Assembly (NCBI GenBank): GCA_031538565.1 | Contig: JAVKLS010000032.1 | Coordinates: 1 to 64,000, forward strand | From: JASGCK01 sp031538565 | Lineage (GTDB): Bacteria > Pseudomonadota > Gammaproteobacteria > Burkholderiales > Burkholderiaceae_C | Reading direction: 5' to 3' | DNA: 64,000 nucleotides | In this document: positions 7,677 to 16,327 of the stretch, in pieces | How positions within the stretch are numbered: the stretch's first letter is position 1 | Layout of the letters: every line of letters begins with the position of its first letter | The notes under the pieces: generated by a model | Databases searched by the model: none | What the model was told of the DNA's origin: nothing | Seen by the model: the letters and a program-made list of their open reading frames with translations, nothing else | Translations under genes and position numbers: made by a program

Positions 7677-8762
7677 CTAGAGACTCGCCGCCGCCTGCGG
7701 AGCCACCAAAGGAATTCCAAGGGATTCCCTTACCTTGTTTTCAATTTCGATAGCGAGCGCTGGGTTTTCACGCAGAAACTCACGCGAATTATCCCGACCT
7801 TGTCCGATTTTTTCCCCGTTGTAGGCGTACCAAGCACCCGACTTCTCGATGATTTTGGCGTTGACACCCATGTCAATAACTTCACCCAAACGGCTAATGC
7901 CTTCACCAAACAGAATATCGAATTCCGCCATTTTGAAAGGCGACGCCACTTTATTTTTAACCACCTTGACGCGGGTTTCATTCCCGATCGAGTCCTCGCC
8001 TTTTTTTATCGTACCGATACGGCGGATATCGAGGCGCACCGAAGCGTAAAACTTGAGCGCGTTACCCCCCGTAGTCGTTTCTGGTGAGCCAAACATCACG
8101 CCAATCTTCATGCGGATTTGGTTAATAAAAATAACCATGCAATTGGTTCGCTTGATGGACGCCGTGAGTTTACGCAGCGCTTGGCTCATCAACCGCGCCT
8201 GCAAACCAGGCAACGAGTCGCCCATCTCGCCTTCGATTTCGGCTTTGGGCGTGAGGGCCGCCACAGAGTCCACCACAATCAAATCCACGCCGCCCGAGCG
8301 CACGAGGGAGTCCACAATTTCTAGCGCTTGCTCACCCGTATCGGGCTGGCTAATCAGCAAATCTTGCAAATTAACACCCAGCTTTTGCGCGTATTGGGTA
8401 TCGAGTGCGTGCTCGGCATCCACAAACGCGCATTGACCACCCATTTTTTGCATTTCAGCAATCACTTGCAGCGTCAGCGTCGTTTTACCCGAGGACTCAG
8501 GACCATAAATTTCAACCACACGACCACGCGGTAAACCACCAACGCCCAGCGCCACATCTAACCCCAGCGAACCCGTGGAGACAACTTGAATGTCCTCAAT
8601 CACCTCACCAACGCCTAGGCGCATGATGGTTCCCTTGCCAAATTGTTTTTCAATTTGCGCCAAAGCGGCTTGCAAGGCTTTAGACTTTTCTGCGCGCTCC
8701 GCAATTTGCTTAGCGTCTTGCTTAACCATCAATTTGGGTTCGGCTGCGATTTCTGCTTTCAT
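7677..8762 (-). CDS. recA: Recombinase RecA
   Basis: A 361-residue ATPase for homologous recombination and SOS induction. It contains Walker A GPESSGKTTL, the Walker B region VDLIVVDSVAALTP, the L2 segment around FINQIRMKIGVMFGSPETTTGG and a C-terminal domain. The start at MKAEIAAEP is chosen because CAGGAG stands 10 bp upstream and because upstream in-frame codons lack homology. A LexA box lies 31 bp upstream. Confidence 0.98.
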   Translation of the reverse strand: MKAEIAAEPKLMVKQDAKQIAERAEKSKALQAALAQIEKQFGKGTIMRLGVGEVIEDIQVVSTGSLGLDVALGVGGLPRGRVVEIYGPESSGKTTLTLQVIAEMQKMGGQCAFVDAEHALDTQYAQKLGVNLQDLLISQPDTGEQALEIVDSLVRSGGVDLIVVDSVAALTPKAEIEGEMGDSLPGLQARLMSQALRKLTASIKRTNCMVIFINQIRMKIGVMFGSPETTTGGNALKFYASVRLDIRRIGTIKKGEDSIGNETRVKVVKNKVASPFKMAEFDILFGEGISRLGEVIDMGVNAKIIEKSGAWYAYNGEKIGQGRDNSREFLRENPALAIEIENKVRESLGIPLVAPQAAASL

Positions 8763-8792
8763 GTTGTACTCCTGTAAAAAACAATTCAAAAA

Positions 8793-8808
8793 CTGTATGG
8801 GATGACAG
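8793..8808 (-). promoter_or_regulatory. LexA (SOS) box upstream of recA
   Basis: On the recA strand the sequence is CTGT, eight bases, ACAG, embedded in the longer palindrome TACTGT...ACAGTT. This matches the CTGT-N8-ACAG LexA operator of beta- and gammaproteobacteria and lies 31-46 bp before the recA start codon. lexA is not in the window. Confidence 0.88.
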
Positions 8809-8873
8809 TAATGTAGCAAAAGTAAAATCAAAAATTTAGAATTATTGGTCAGTTTACAAGACGTTAAATTAGA

Positions 8874-9965
8874 TCAAAGCGCGTGCGAGCGATCGCCAAC
8901 GGCAAAGCCAAGCGGTTCAAAATCTAATGCGGTTGAAAGGCAAATTACCTTAAACAACTCGCCCATTTCGTGCTCGGTTACCAGCTTTTGCGCCATTGCT
9001 TTTTCCGCCAAAGAGGCGTGCTCGAGTAAATCCAGAAGGCCGCAGTTCAGTAAAAATCGCCCTTGCGAGGTGTAGCCGCTCACCGCCAACCCCGCACCCT
9101 GCGCCGCAAGCGCAATCCCCGTGAAGTTAATGTGTGCCGTGATGTCTTGCTCGCCCACGCACACAAGCGGATTGGTGTTGGACTGGTGCGCGCGGTGACA
9201 CATCAATGTGCCCATGCTGCGCTCGGGATGGTAGTACTCGCTCTCGCCAAAGCCGTAGTCAATCATCAGCACTGCGCCGCCCTTGCCCGTAAGCACTTGG
9301 GAGCGCAGCAGTTTGTCTGCCAGCGTTTGGATAAACGCTTCACCCTGCGGATGGATTTCAGTGACGTAATCGCCGCCCCCAGCAATCTCCAGCGGTGGGC
9401 GCAGTTCAGTTGAGATGTCGGCAAATTGGAGTCCGTGCTCGGTTTGCACAACGCCGCGCTCGTGCCATACGCCGTCCACTCGCGCTAAGAGTTTCACGGG
9501 CATAGCGTCCAGCACTTCATTACCCACAATCACGCCCGACATCTGATCGGGCAAGGCTTGCAGCCAATGCACTTTGCTTAGTTGTTCAGCTGACAACCCT
9601 GCCGCCAAAGTCGCTTGCTGCTGCGCCTGCAAACTACCCGAGAGATCGACGATGCAGTAACGCGTAAGGCGCTCGTCTAAGGCGGTCAATACCTGCAAGG
9701 CCAGCGCACCCGTGCCCGCACCAAACTCCCACACCTCAGATGTGGCTGTGACCTCTAAGCACTCGGCCACTTGCTTGGCGAGCGCCTCACCAAAAAAGGG
9801 CGATAACACAGGGCTGGTCGCAAAGTCAGACGAGGCGGTGTTTGTGCCAATTTGATTTTGAAGCCGTGTGTAGTAGCCGTGCGCTGGGTGATAGAGCGCA
9901 TCCGACATAAAAACATCAAAAGCTTGCCAGTTAGGCGCGTGCGATAAGGATGAGAAAATGGACAT
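8874..9965 (-). CDS. SAM-dependent methyltransferase, MidA/NDUFAF7 family
   Basis: A 363-residue protein of the MidA/NDUFAF7 family. It has the conserved N-terminal FMSDALYHPAHGYYT (about 19-33), the phenylalanine-rich FATSPVLSPFFGEALA, the SAM-binding motif VWEFGAGTGALALQVL (about 82-97), GNEVLDAMPV and a later LMIDYGFGESEYYHPER. In mitochondria the relative methylates an arginine of a complex I subunit; the bacterial substrate is uncertain. The ATG at 9965 gives the full family N-terminus but has no clear ribosome binding site. Its first codons overlap the start of the divergent SDR gene by 8 bp. Confidence 0.87.
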   Translation of the reverse strand: MSIFSSLSHAPNWQAFDVFMSDALYHPAHGYYTRLQNQIGTNTASSDFATSPVLSPFFGEALAKQVAECLEVTATSEVWEFGAGTGALALQVLTALDERLTRYCIVDLSGSLQAQQQATLAAGLSAEQLSKVHWLQALPDQMSGVIVGNEVLDAMPVKLLARVDGVWHERGVVQTEHGLQFADISTELRPPLEIAGGGDYVTEIHPQGEAFIQTLADKLLRSQVLTGKGGAVLMIDYGFGESEYYHPERSMGTLMCHRAHQSNTNPLVCVGEQDITAHINFTGIALAAQGAGLAVSGYTSQGRFLLNCGLLDLLEHASLAEKAMAQKLVTEHEMGELFKVICLSTALDFEPLGFAVGDRSHAL

Positions 9966-10797
9966 AGAAAAAAATAGAGCACGCAATTTTATGATTCAAA
10001 AAAACGTACCAAAAACGGTACTCATCACTGGAGGGGCACACAGACTGGGCGCAGCTTTGGTGCGAGCGTTTAGTGCTGCCAGTTGGCGCGTGTTTTTGCA
10101 TTACGGGCAGTCTGAAGTTGCCGCTAAAGCTCTTGCGAAAGAACTCCAAACACAAGGCGCATCGGTGCAATGCGTGCAAGCAAACTTAGAACTTGCCAGC
10201 TCCCGCAAAGCCATGATGAATGAAATTTATCGCCAAGTCGATTACTTAGATTGCCTCATCAATAATGCCGCCCAGTTTGAAGCAGACGCTGCCGATTCAT
10301 TTAATCCAGACTATGCGCTGCGTCAGTGGACAATCAATTTAATGGCTCCGCTGGATTTGACGCAATTACTGGCACAAAACAATGCTGCCGCAAAAAAATC
10401 TGCAGGCAGCACAAGCTGCGTCATCCACGTGCTTGATCAAAAAGTATTTAACTTAAACCCTGACTACTTTAGCTACACCGTGAGCAAACTGGCGCTAGAA
10501 CGATCGGTTTCGGTGCAAGCGCAAGCACTTGCACCGCAGGTGCGTGTGTGCGGCATTGCCCCTGGTTTGATGTACCCAAGCGGTCCTCAGTCACAAGAAA
10601 ATTTTGACCTTGCCTCCCGCATGAACTTGCTGCAAACACCCATCAATCCAAATGATGTGGCGAGTACCTGCTTATTTTTAGCCAACAACTCCGCCATCAC
10701 AGGCGAGACCTACTGCGTGGATAACGGACAACATTTACAAGCAAGCAGTCGTGACGTGATGTTTGTTGCCGACGATCAATTAAAGAGTAAAAAATAA
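9958..10797 (+). CDS. SDR-family pteridine/dihydromonapterin reductase-like protein
   Basis: A 279-residue short-chain dehydrogenase with the cofactor motif TGGAHRLGAALV (residues about 21-32), NNAAQFEAD, and the catalytic Y-x3-K in YTVSKLALERSVS. The glycine-motif arginine, the overall pattern and the adjacent folB-like gene suggest a pteridine reductase (FolM or PTR1 type) acting on dihydropterins with NADPH. The ATG at 9958 has a good AAGGA site 7 bp upstream; an alternative ATG at 9991 has none. It ends in a TAATG overlap with the folB-like gene. Confidence 0.82.
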   Translation: MDIEKNRARNFMIQKNVPKTVLITGGAHRLGAALVRAFSAASWRVFLHYGQSEVAAKALAKELQTQGASVQCVQANLELASSRKAMMNEIYRQVDYLDCLINNAAQFEADAADSFNPDYALRQWTINLMAPLDLTQLLAQNNAAAKKSAGSTSCVIHVLDQKVFNLNPDYFSYTVSKLALERSVSVQAQALAPQVRVCGIAPGLMYPSGPQSQENFDLASRMNLLQTPINPNDVASTCLFLANNSAITGETYCVDNGQHLQASSRDVMFVADDQLKSKK

Positions 10798-11183
10798 TGC
10801 CAAACTTAGACATCGACATGAGCCAATGCAGGCGTTTGTTTCTTAAAAACTATGCGGTTGATTTGAACATTGGCGTACACGAATTTGAAAAAAAAGGTGA
10901 GCAGCGTGTGCTATTTAACGTTGAGCTTTACGTGTCGCTGTCCATGTCCACACCGCACGCCGATGATTTAGCCGAAGTGGTGGACTACGATTTCATGCGC
11001 CAAACCATCGCCCAGCGCATCGCAAAAGGTCACATCCATTTGCAAGAAACGCTGTGCGACGACGTGCTAAAAACTATGCTCGCCCATCCCAAAGTGATTG
11101 CAGCGCGTGTGTCCACGCAAAAGCCCGACGTATACCCCGACTGCGAATCAGTCGGCGTAGAAGTATTTGGAGTCAAAAAATAA
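10797..11183 (+). CDS. folB: Dihydroneopterin aldolase family protein (FolB-like)
   Basis: A 128-residue protein of the FolB/FolX tunnelling fold. It carries IGVHEFEKKGEQRVLFNVELYV (around 24-45), VVDYDFMRQTI and a C-terminal VSTQKPDVYPDCESVGVEVFG, the order seen in dihydroneopterin aldolases that make 6-hydroxymethyl-dihydropterin for folate. Single-base TAATG overlaps join it to the SDR gene before it and ttcA after it, so the three are one translationally coupled operon. FolX epimerase activity is an alternative. Confidence 0.85.
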   Translation: MPNLDIDMSQCRRLFLKNYAVDLNIGVHEFEKKGEQRVLFNVELYVSLSMSTPHADDLAEVVDYDFMRQTIAQRIAKGHIHLQETLCDDVLKTMLAHPKVIAARVSTQKPDVYPDCESVGVEVFGVKK

Positions 11184-12103
11184 TGCACGCATCGACCGAA
11201 GAAACTGTAGTCAATTTCGCCCCCACTAAGCTCACCGCCCGTGAGCGCAAAGCCGCATCGCCTCTGGAGATTCAAAAGCTAGAAAAACGCCTATGCCGCG
11301 AAGTGGGCCGCGCCATCGTTGACTACAACATGATTGAAGAGGGTGACCGCGTGATGGTCTGCGTCTCGGGCGGAAAAGACAGCTATGGAATGCTCGATAT
11401 TTTGCAAAAACTCAAGCAACGTGCACCCGTTCGCTTTACTTTAGTTGCCGTTAATTTAGATCAAAAACAACCTGGCTTTCCTGAACACATCTTGCCCGCG
11501 TACCTTGAATCTATTGGCGTTGAGTACCACATCGAAAATCAAGACACGTACTCCATCGTCAAGCGCCTCATCCCCGAAGGCAAAACTATGTGCTCGCTGT
11601 GCTCGCGTCTGCGGCGCGGCATTTTGTACAAGGTGGCAGACAAGCTGGGCGCAACCAAAGTGGCGCTGGGCCATCACCGCGATGACATCTTGCAAACCTT
11701 TTTTTTGAATATGTTTTTTGCCGCCAAGATGAAAGCCATGCCGCCAAAACTCGTGTCCGACAATGGCAACCACATTTTGATTCGCCCAATGAGCTACGTG
11801 CCCGAGTCCGACCTCGTAGCATGGGCGGCGCATAAGCAATTTCCCATCATCCCCTGCTCGCTATGCGGTAGCCAAGATGGTTTGCAGCGCGTTCAAGTCG
11901 GCAATTTGCTGCGCGAGTGGCAAAAAAAATATCCAGGCCGCGTAGAAAATATGTTCAGCGCGCTACAAGACATTCGTCCCTCGCATATGCTGGATAAAAA
12001 ATGGTACGACTTTGCAGGACTCAAACCCACGGGCACGCCCGACCCCGAGGGCGATAAAGCGTTCGATCCCGAGGTGTTTAGCGACGCGGAGGCTTGCTCT
12101 TAA
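11183..12103 (+). CDS. ttcA: tRNA 2-thiocytidine(32) synthetase TtcA
   Basis: A 306-residue PP-loop enzyme that thiolates cytidine 32 of some tRNAs using an iron-sulfur cluster. It contains the PP-loop SGGKDSYGMLD (around residue 57), the CxxC pair MCSLCSRLRRG and later PCSLCGSQDGLQR, and GHHRDDILQTFFLNMFF. The ATG at 11183 overlaps the folB stop by one base; 43 further in-frame upstream codons are only the antiparallel reading of folB. Length agrees with the family. Confidence 0.95.
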   Translation: MHASTEETVVNFAPTKLTARERKAASPLEIQKLEKRLCREVGRAIVDYNMIEEGDRVMVCVSGGKDSYGMLDILQKLKQRAPVRFTLVAVNLDQKQPGFPEHILPAYLESIGVEYHIENQDTYSIVKRLIPEGKTMCSLCSRLRRGILYKVADKLGATKVALGHHRDDILQTFFLNMFFAAKMKAMPPKLVSDNGNHILIRPMSYVPESDLVAWAAHKQFPIIPCSLCGSQDGLQRVQVGNLLREWQKKYPGRVENMFSALQDIRPSHMLDKKWYDFAGLKPTGTPDPEGDKAFDPEVFSDAEACS

Positions 12104-12121
12104 GCGCGCTTGAGTGCAAAC

Positions 12122-13033
12122 CTAGTTTAAGAACGCCTCAATCATTGCGGCTAAAACTTCGGGCTGGTCGTGGTGCATCATGTGCCCCGCATCGGCAACC
12201 GTTTCAACGCGGCAGTTGAGTACGTTTTGTAGCCGCTCGTGATATTCAGCTAGCGTAAATTTTCCTGCCCACCATTTCTCCAATTCGTTGTCCGTGGCCT
12301 CTACCGCCAGCGTGGGGGCGGTGATTTGCTTAAAAAGCGCAATTGTTTCTTCCACGCGATACAAGTTGGCGTTGACCACTTTGTGCGCTGCGTCGCCCAA
12401 AATTTCCCACTTGCCGCTGGCATTTTCTGCTGCCCATTGCCGCGCCAACCACTGCGCTTTGTCCTGCGGCAAGCGGTGATTTGTTTTCATCAAGCGCTGG
12501 GCTACGCCATCGGCACTGTCGTAGCTTTTTAGAGCCAGTTCGCCTTTGTCCATTTTTTTCAGCTCATCCATCCACTGCACGTAGCGCTTGCCTACGTTTT
12601 CAGCCCGGGTTTTGGGCATTCCAAAGCCTTCTAAATTGATGAGTTTGTGGATGCGCTCAGGCCTAACTCCCGCGTAGAGCATGGCAACGTTGCCGCCCAT
12701 GCTGTGGCCCAGCAAGTCAACTTGCGATGCGCCTAGCCAATCGAGCAAAAAGTCGAGATCGCCCAAGTAATCGGGCATCCAATAGTTATCGGTGGCAAGT
12801 CCTTTGGTTTTGCCATAACCGCGCCAATCGGGGGCGACGATGTAGCGATCGCGCTTGAGGCTATCGACCACAAACTGAAACGACGCGGACACGTCCATCC
12901 AGCCGTGTACCATGACAAGCGGCAGTTGCCCCTCCTTACGCGTGCCCCACGTGCGCACGTGATACTGCAAACCGCGAATCGGAACGAATTGACTTGTAGA
13001 ATTTTTATGAACTTGATACATATCGCTCATCAT
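12122..13033 (-). CDS. Alpha/beta hydrolase
   Basis: A 303-residue alpha/beta-hydrolase-fold enzyme. It has the oxyanion segment VMVHGWMDVSASF, the DWRGYGKT segment, the nucleophile elbow LLGHSMGGNVAM and a terminal histidine motif DAGHMMHHDQPE. This resembles the epoxide-hydrolase/MEST-like group; the substrate is unknown. Start at 13033 (MMSDMYQVHK) or 13030. Its start codon is one base away from that of the divergent acyl-CoA synthetase, so each promoter must lie inside the other gene. Confidence 0.85.
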   Translation of the reverse strand: MMSDMYQVHKNSTSQFVPIRGLQYHVRTWGTRKEGQLPLVMVHGWMDVSASFQFVVDSLKRDRYIVAPDWRGYGKTKGLATDNYWMPDYLGDLDFLLDWLGASQVDLLGHSMGGNVAMLYAGVRPERIHKLINLEGFGMPKTRAENVGKRYVQWMDELKKMDKGELALKSYDSADGVAQRLMKTNHRLPQDKAQWLARQWAAENASGKWEILGDAAHKVVNANLYRVEETIALFKQITAPTLAVEATDNELEKWWAGKFTLAEYHERLQNVLNCRVETVADAGHMMHHDQPEVLAAMIEAFLN

Positions 13034-13034
13034 A

Positions 13035-14639
13035 ATGAAACCTAAATTTGACAACTACGCCGCGCTGCACGGCAACTTTGCTTGGCACACGCCCGCGCAT
13101 TTGAATATCGCACAGATGTGCTCGCGCCGCTGGAGCGACGCACCTAATGCCATGTCGCGCATCGCGGTGATTGAGCACGGCGGACAAGCCTTTAGTTACG
13201 CGCAGTTGCAGCAAAGCGCTAATCAATTATCGAATGCGTTAGTGGCCAAGGGCGTGCGCCGCAGTGATCGCGTGGCCATTGTGCTACCCCAAGGTTTTGC
13301 CTGCGCCGTAGCGTACATGGCGTGCTTTCAAATGGGCGCAGTTGCAATGCCGCTGTCTAAACTGTTTGGCGAAGATGCGGTCAATTTCCGCATGAAGGAC
13401 AGCGGCGCAGTTCACGTTATTGATCACGTTGATTTTTCTGCACTCGCCGCCTTTTCAAACTATTTCGATTGCGTGCCAACACAGGCGGACGATGCGGCGC
13501 TACTCATCTACACCAGCGGCACAACGGGCGATCCCAAGGGGGCGCTCATTGCGCACCGCGCATTAATTGGCAACTTGCCAGGATTTATATGCAGCCAAAA
13601 TTGGTTTGGTTTTGACCCCGCAGACAGCCGCAAACCGTCTGGCGCCATCTTCTGGTCTCCTGCCGATTGGGCGTGGACGGGTGGGTTGATGGATGCGCTG
13701 CTGCCCAGTCTCTACTTTGGCAGACCCATCGTGGCATACGCAGGACGATTCAGCCCCGAATCGACTTTTGATATTTTGCAAACGCATGGGATTACGCACA
13801 GCTTTCTTTTCCCCACGGCACTTAAAGCCATGATGAAGGCGTACCCCAAGCCGCGTACGCAATTTCGCTTGCACTTGCAAGGCCTAATGAGCGCGGGCGA
13901 AGCCGTGGGCGATGCGGTGTTTGCCTATTGCGAACAAGAGCTGGGCGTAGTCGTCAACGAAATGTTTGGACAAACCGAGATCAATTACATCGTTGGAAAC
14001 TGTGCCATGAATGGCAAAGCCTCCCTAGTGGGTTGGCCTGCGCGAGCGGGCAGCATGGGACGCGCCTACCCAGGTCACCGCGTTGCGGTGCTGGATGAGG
14101 TTGGCAAACCCTGCGCCATAGGTGTGGCGGGCGATGTTGCCGTCCACAAACTGGATGTGCACGGCAAGCCAGATCCCATTTTCTTTTTAGGCTATTGGAA
14201 CAACGAAGCAGCAACCCAATCCAAGTTCACCGCGGATGGTTGGTGCCGCACGGGGGACATGGCCAGCATGGACGCAGATGGCTATCTTTGGTATCAAGGG
14301 CGCAGCGACGATATGTTCAAAGCGGCTGGATACCGCATTGGTCCGTCCGAAGTGGAAAACTGCCTCGTCAAACACGCCGCCGTTGCCAACGCTGCGGTCG
14401 TGCCCAAACCCGACGCCCAGCGCGGCGCACTCGTCAAAGCCTACGTGGTTCTGACGGCGGGCTACGCAGCCAGCGACGCCTTAATTGCCCAGCTACAGCA
14501 GCACGTGCGCGGCAAACTTGCGCCCTACGAATACCCAAAAGAAATTGAGTTTACGGACAGCCTACCCATGACCACCACGGGCAAAGTGCAGCGGCGCGTA
14601 CTTCGGTTACAAGAAGAGGCAAGAGCCGCGCAAAAATAG
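13035..14639 (+). CDS. AMP-dependent acyl-CoA synthetase
   Basis: A 534-residue ANL-superfamily ligase that activates a carboxylic acid to acyl-AMP and then to acyl-CoA. Motifs in order are LIYTSGTTGDPKGALIAHRA (A3, about 156-175), NEMFGQTEIN (A5), WCRTGDMASMDADGYLWYQGRSDDMFKAAGYRIGP region (A7-A8) and TTTGKVQRRVLR with the catalytic lysine (A10). It resembles the medium-chain acyl-CoA or acetyl-CoA synthetase-like subgroup; the acid cannot be named. It is divergent from the alpha/beta hydrolase with almost no spacing and is followed by the Tas-like reductase. Confidence 0.88.
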   Translation: MKPKFDNYAALHGNFAWHTPAHLNIAQMCSRRWSDAPNAMSRIAVIEHGGQAFSYAQLQQSANQLSNALVAKGVRRSDRVAIVLPQGFACAVAYMACFQMGAVAMPLSKLFGEDAVNFRMKDSGAVHVIDHVDFSALAAFSNYFDCVPTQADDAALLIYTSGTTGDPKGALIAHRALIGNLPGFICSQNWFGFDPADSRKPSGAIFWSPADWAWTGGLMDALLPSLYFGRPIVAYAGRFSPESTFDILQTHGITHSFLFPTALKAMMKAYPKPRTQFRLHLQGLMSAGEAVGDAVFAYCEQELGVVVNEMFGQTEINYIVGNCAMNGKASLVGWPARAGSMGRAYPGHRVAVLDEVGKPCAIGVAGDVAVHKLDVHGKPDPIFFLGYWNNEAATQSKFTADGWCRTGDMASMDADGYLWYQGRSDDMFKAAGYRIGPSEVENCLVKHAAVANAAVVPKPDAQRGALVKAYVVLTAGYAASDALIAQLQQHVRGKLAPYEYPKEIEFTDSLPMTTTGKVQRRVLRLQEEARAAQK

Positions 14640-14681
14640 CGACAATTTCCAACATTCTCTTTCAACCAAAATCGCAACCAC

Positions 14682-15758
14682 ATGAAAAATATTCCACTCG
14701 GACAATCAGAACTTCACGTCAAACCCATTTGCCTAGGAACCATGACTTTTGGCGCACAAGTGGACGAAGCCACGGCGCACAGCATCTTGGCGCGTTCACT
14801 AGAGCGCGGCATTGACTTTATGGACACGGCAGAAATGTACGCCGTACCGCCGCGTCCCGAAACCTACAACAAAACCGAAACTTTTATTGGCAACTACTTC
14901 GCGAAAAACAAAGGGGCAAGGGCGAAGTGGACGCTTGCCACCAAGGTGGCAGGACCTTCGCGCGGCATGGATTGGATTCGCGGCGGAGCGATCAACAACA
15001 ACGGACAAACCATCATTGATGCGTGCGAAGCCTCGCTCAAACGCTTGAACACAGACGTCATCGACCTCTACCAACTGCACTGGCCCAACCGTCATGTGCC
15101 GCAGTTTGGTGCGCTGTACTACAACCCAAAAATGGAAAACCACGAGTCGAGCAGCATCCACGATCAGCTAGAAGCCTTGGGTAAATTAGTAAAAGCAGGC
15201 AAAGTGCGTGCTATTGGACTGTCCAACGAGACACCCTACGGCGTGCACGAATTTGTAAGACTAGCCGAGCAGCACGGCTTGCCGCGCATTGCGTCGGTAC
15301 AAAATGCCTATTGCCTGATCAACCGCACCGTCGAGAACGGACTGGACGAGACCATGCACCGCCTAGGTGTGGGCTTGCTGGCGTATTCGCCGCTGGGGTT
15401 TGGGCTGCTCACGGGCAAATACGACGCCCAGGGCCTAGACCCTGCCACAGGCGCTGAGAAGTCCACAGGGCGACTGAGTTTGTTTGCCTCCATGCGGGCG
15501 CAGCGCTGGGGCAGACCCGAGGCGCTGCACGCGGCGCGGCGCTACAACCAATTAGCGCGTGATAACGGCATTAGCCCCGCGCAATTAGCTCTGGCGTTTT
15601 GCTATCAAAAATGGCAAGTCGCCAGCACCATCATCGGCGTGACCAGCATGGAGCAGTTTGACGAATGCGTGTCCGCGTGGGATACGCCGCCGCTCTCGCC
15701 AGAGCTACTCAAAACCATAGACCAAATCCGCTGGGAAGAGCGCGATCCTGCACTTTAA
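14682..15758 (+). CDS. Aldo/keto reductase, Tas-like
   Basis: A 358-residue NADPH-dependent aldo/keto reductase. The N-terminal GTMTFGAQVDEATAHS, the catalytic Asp/Tyr region DFMDTAEMYAVPPRPETYNKTE (about 46-67), LYQLHWPNR and IGLSNETPYGV segments, and SVQNAYCLINR are very like E. coli Tas. The physiological substrate is unknown. It starts 42 bp after the acyl-CoA synthetase in the same direction and may be cotranscribed with it. Confidence 0.9.
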   Translation: MKNIPLGQSELHVKPICLGTMTFGAQVDEATAHSILARSLERGIDFMDTAEMYAVPPRPETYNKTETFIGNYFAKNKGARAKWTLATKVAGPSRGMDWIRGGAINNNGQTIIDACEASLKRLNTDVIDLYQLHWPNRHVPQFGALYYNPKMENHESSSIHDQLEALGKLVKAGKVRAIGLSNETPYGVHEFVRLAEQHGLPRIASVQNAYCLINRTVENGLDETMHRLGVGLLAYSPLGFGLLTGKYDAQGLDPATGAEKSTGRLSLFASMRAQRWGRPEALHAARRYNQLARDNGISPAQLALAFCYQKWQVASTIIGVTSMEQFDECVSAWDTPPLSPELLKTIDQIRWEERDPAL

Positions 15759-15778
15759 AAAATCGGCAAGGCGGTCAT

Positions 15779-16054
15779 TTATTTACTACGATAAACCTCG
15801 CGGCGATTACCAATCATCACCACAAGAACGCAAACTAAGTCGTCCTGAATATCGCTGATGATTCGGTAGTCTCCCACGCGGTATTTCCAAAAGCTCCCCA
15901 ACTCAGAGCCTTTTAGCGCTTCGCCAATGCTGCGCGGATCATCTAGTTTTGCGACGCGATCATAAAGAAATTTCAATATCCGACGCGCAACTTGTGGGTC
16001 GAGTGCATCTAAATCATGTTCAGCGCTGACGTCAAAATCAACTCGCCAGACCAT
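15779..16054 (-). CDS. RelE/ParE-family toxin
   Basis: A 91-residue toxin of the RelE superfamily, which cleaves mRNA on the ribosome or, in ParE types, blocks gyrase. The pattern VDFDVSAEHDLDALDPQVARRIL, a central LKGSELGSFWKYRVGDYRII and a C-terminal VMIGNRREVYR fit the RelE branch (basic C-terminus and R-x-G-D-Y-R-I core). Its start overlaps the end of the antitoxin gene by 17 bp, so the two are translationally coupled. Convergent to the Tas-like gene. Confidence 0.9.
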   Translation of the reverse strand: MVWRVDFDVSAEHDLDALDPQVARRILKFLYDRVAKLDDPRSIGEALKGSELGSFWKYRVGDYRIISDIQDDLVCVLVVMIGNRREVYRSK

Positions 16055-16262
16055 AACGCTTCATCACATCGTCTAAGCTGTGGGACTGGCTACGCCCAGC
16101 GCGATTTGCAAGCAACCGCTTTTCAGCAACGCGAAGGTCTTCAATATCAGCGAGGTAGGAAATAATTGCCTCGCACACATAAAAAGCTTTTGTCTGCCCC
16201 GTATTACGGGCTAGAGAATCTAAGCGGCTTTCTACATCTTCAGGGAGTTGGATGGCAAGCAT
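16038..16262 (-). CDS. RelB-type ribbon-helix-helix antitoxin
   Basis: A 74-residue protein beginning LAIQLPEDVESRLDSLARNTGQTKAFYVCEAIISYLADIEDL, a classic ribbon-helix-helix DNA-binding domain (beta strand, then two helices) with a C-terminal toxin-binding tail. It is the upstream partner of the RelE toxin and should repress the pair's promoter in the 65 bp gap 16263-16327. The pair is a chromosomal type II toxin-antitoxin module between housekeeping genes. Confidence 0.88.
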   Translation of the reverse strand: MLAIQLPEDVESRLDSLARNTGQTKAFYVCEAIISYLADIEDLRVAEKRLLANRAGRSQSHSLDDVMKRYGLAS

Positions 16263-16327
16263 AAAAGTCCTTGATTTCTAACAAGTGAGATGCAACTATA
16301 CGTCGTATTTTGAAAGCTTAAATTTCC

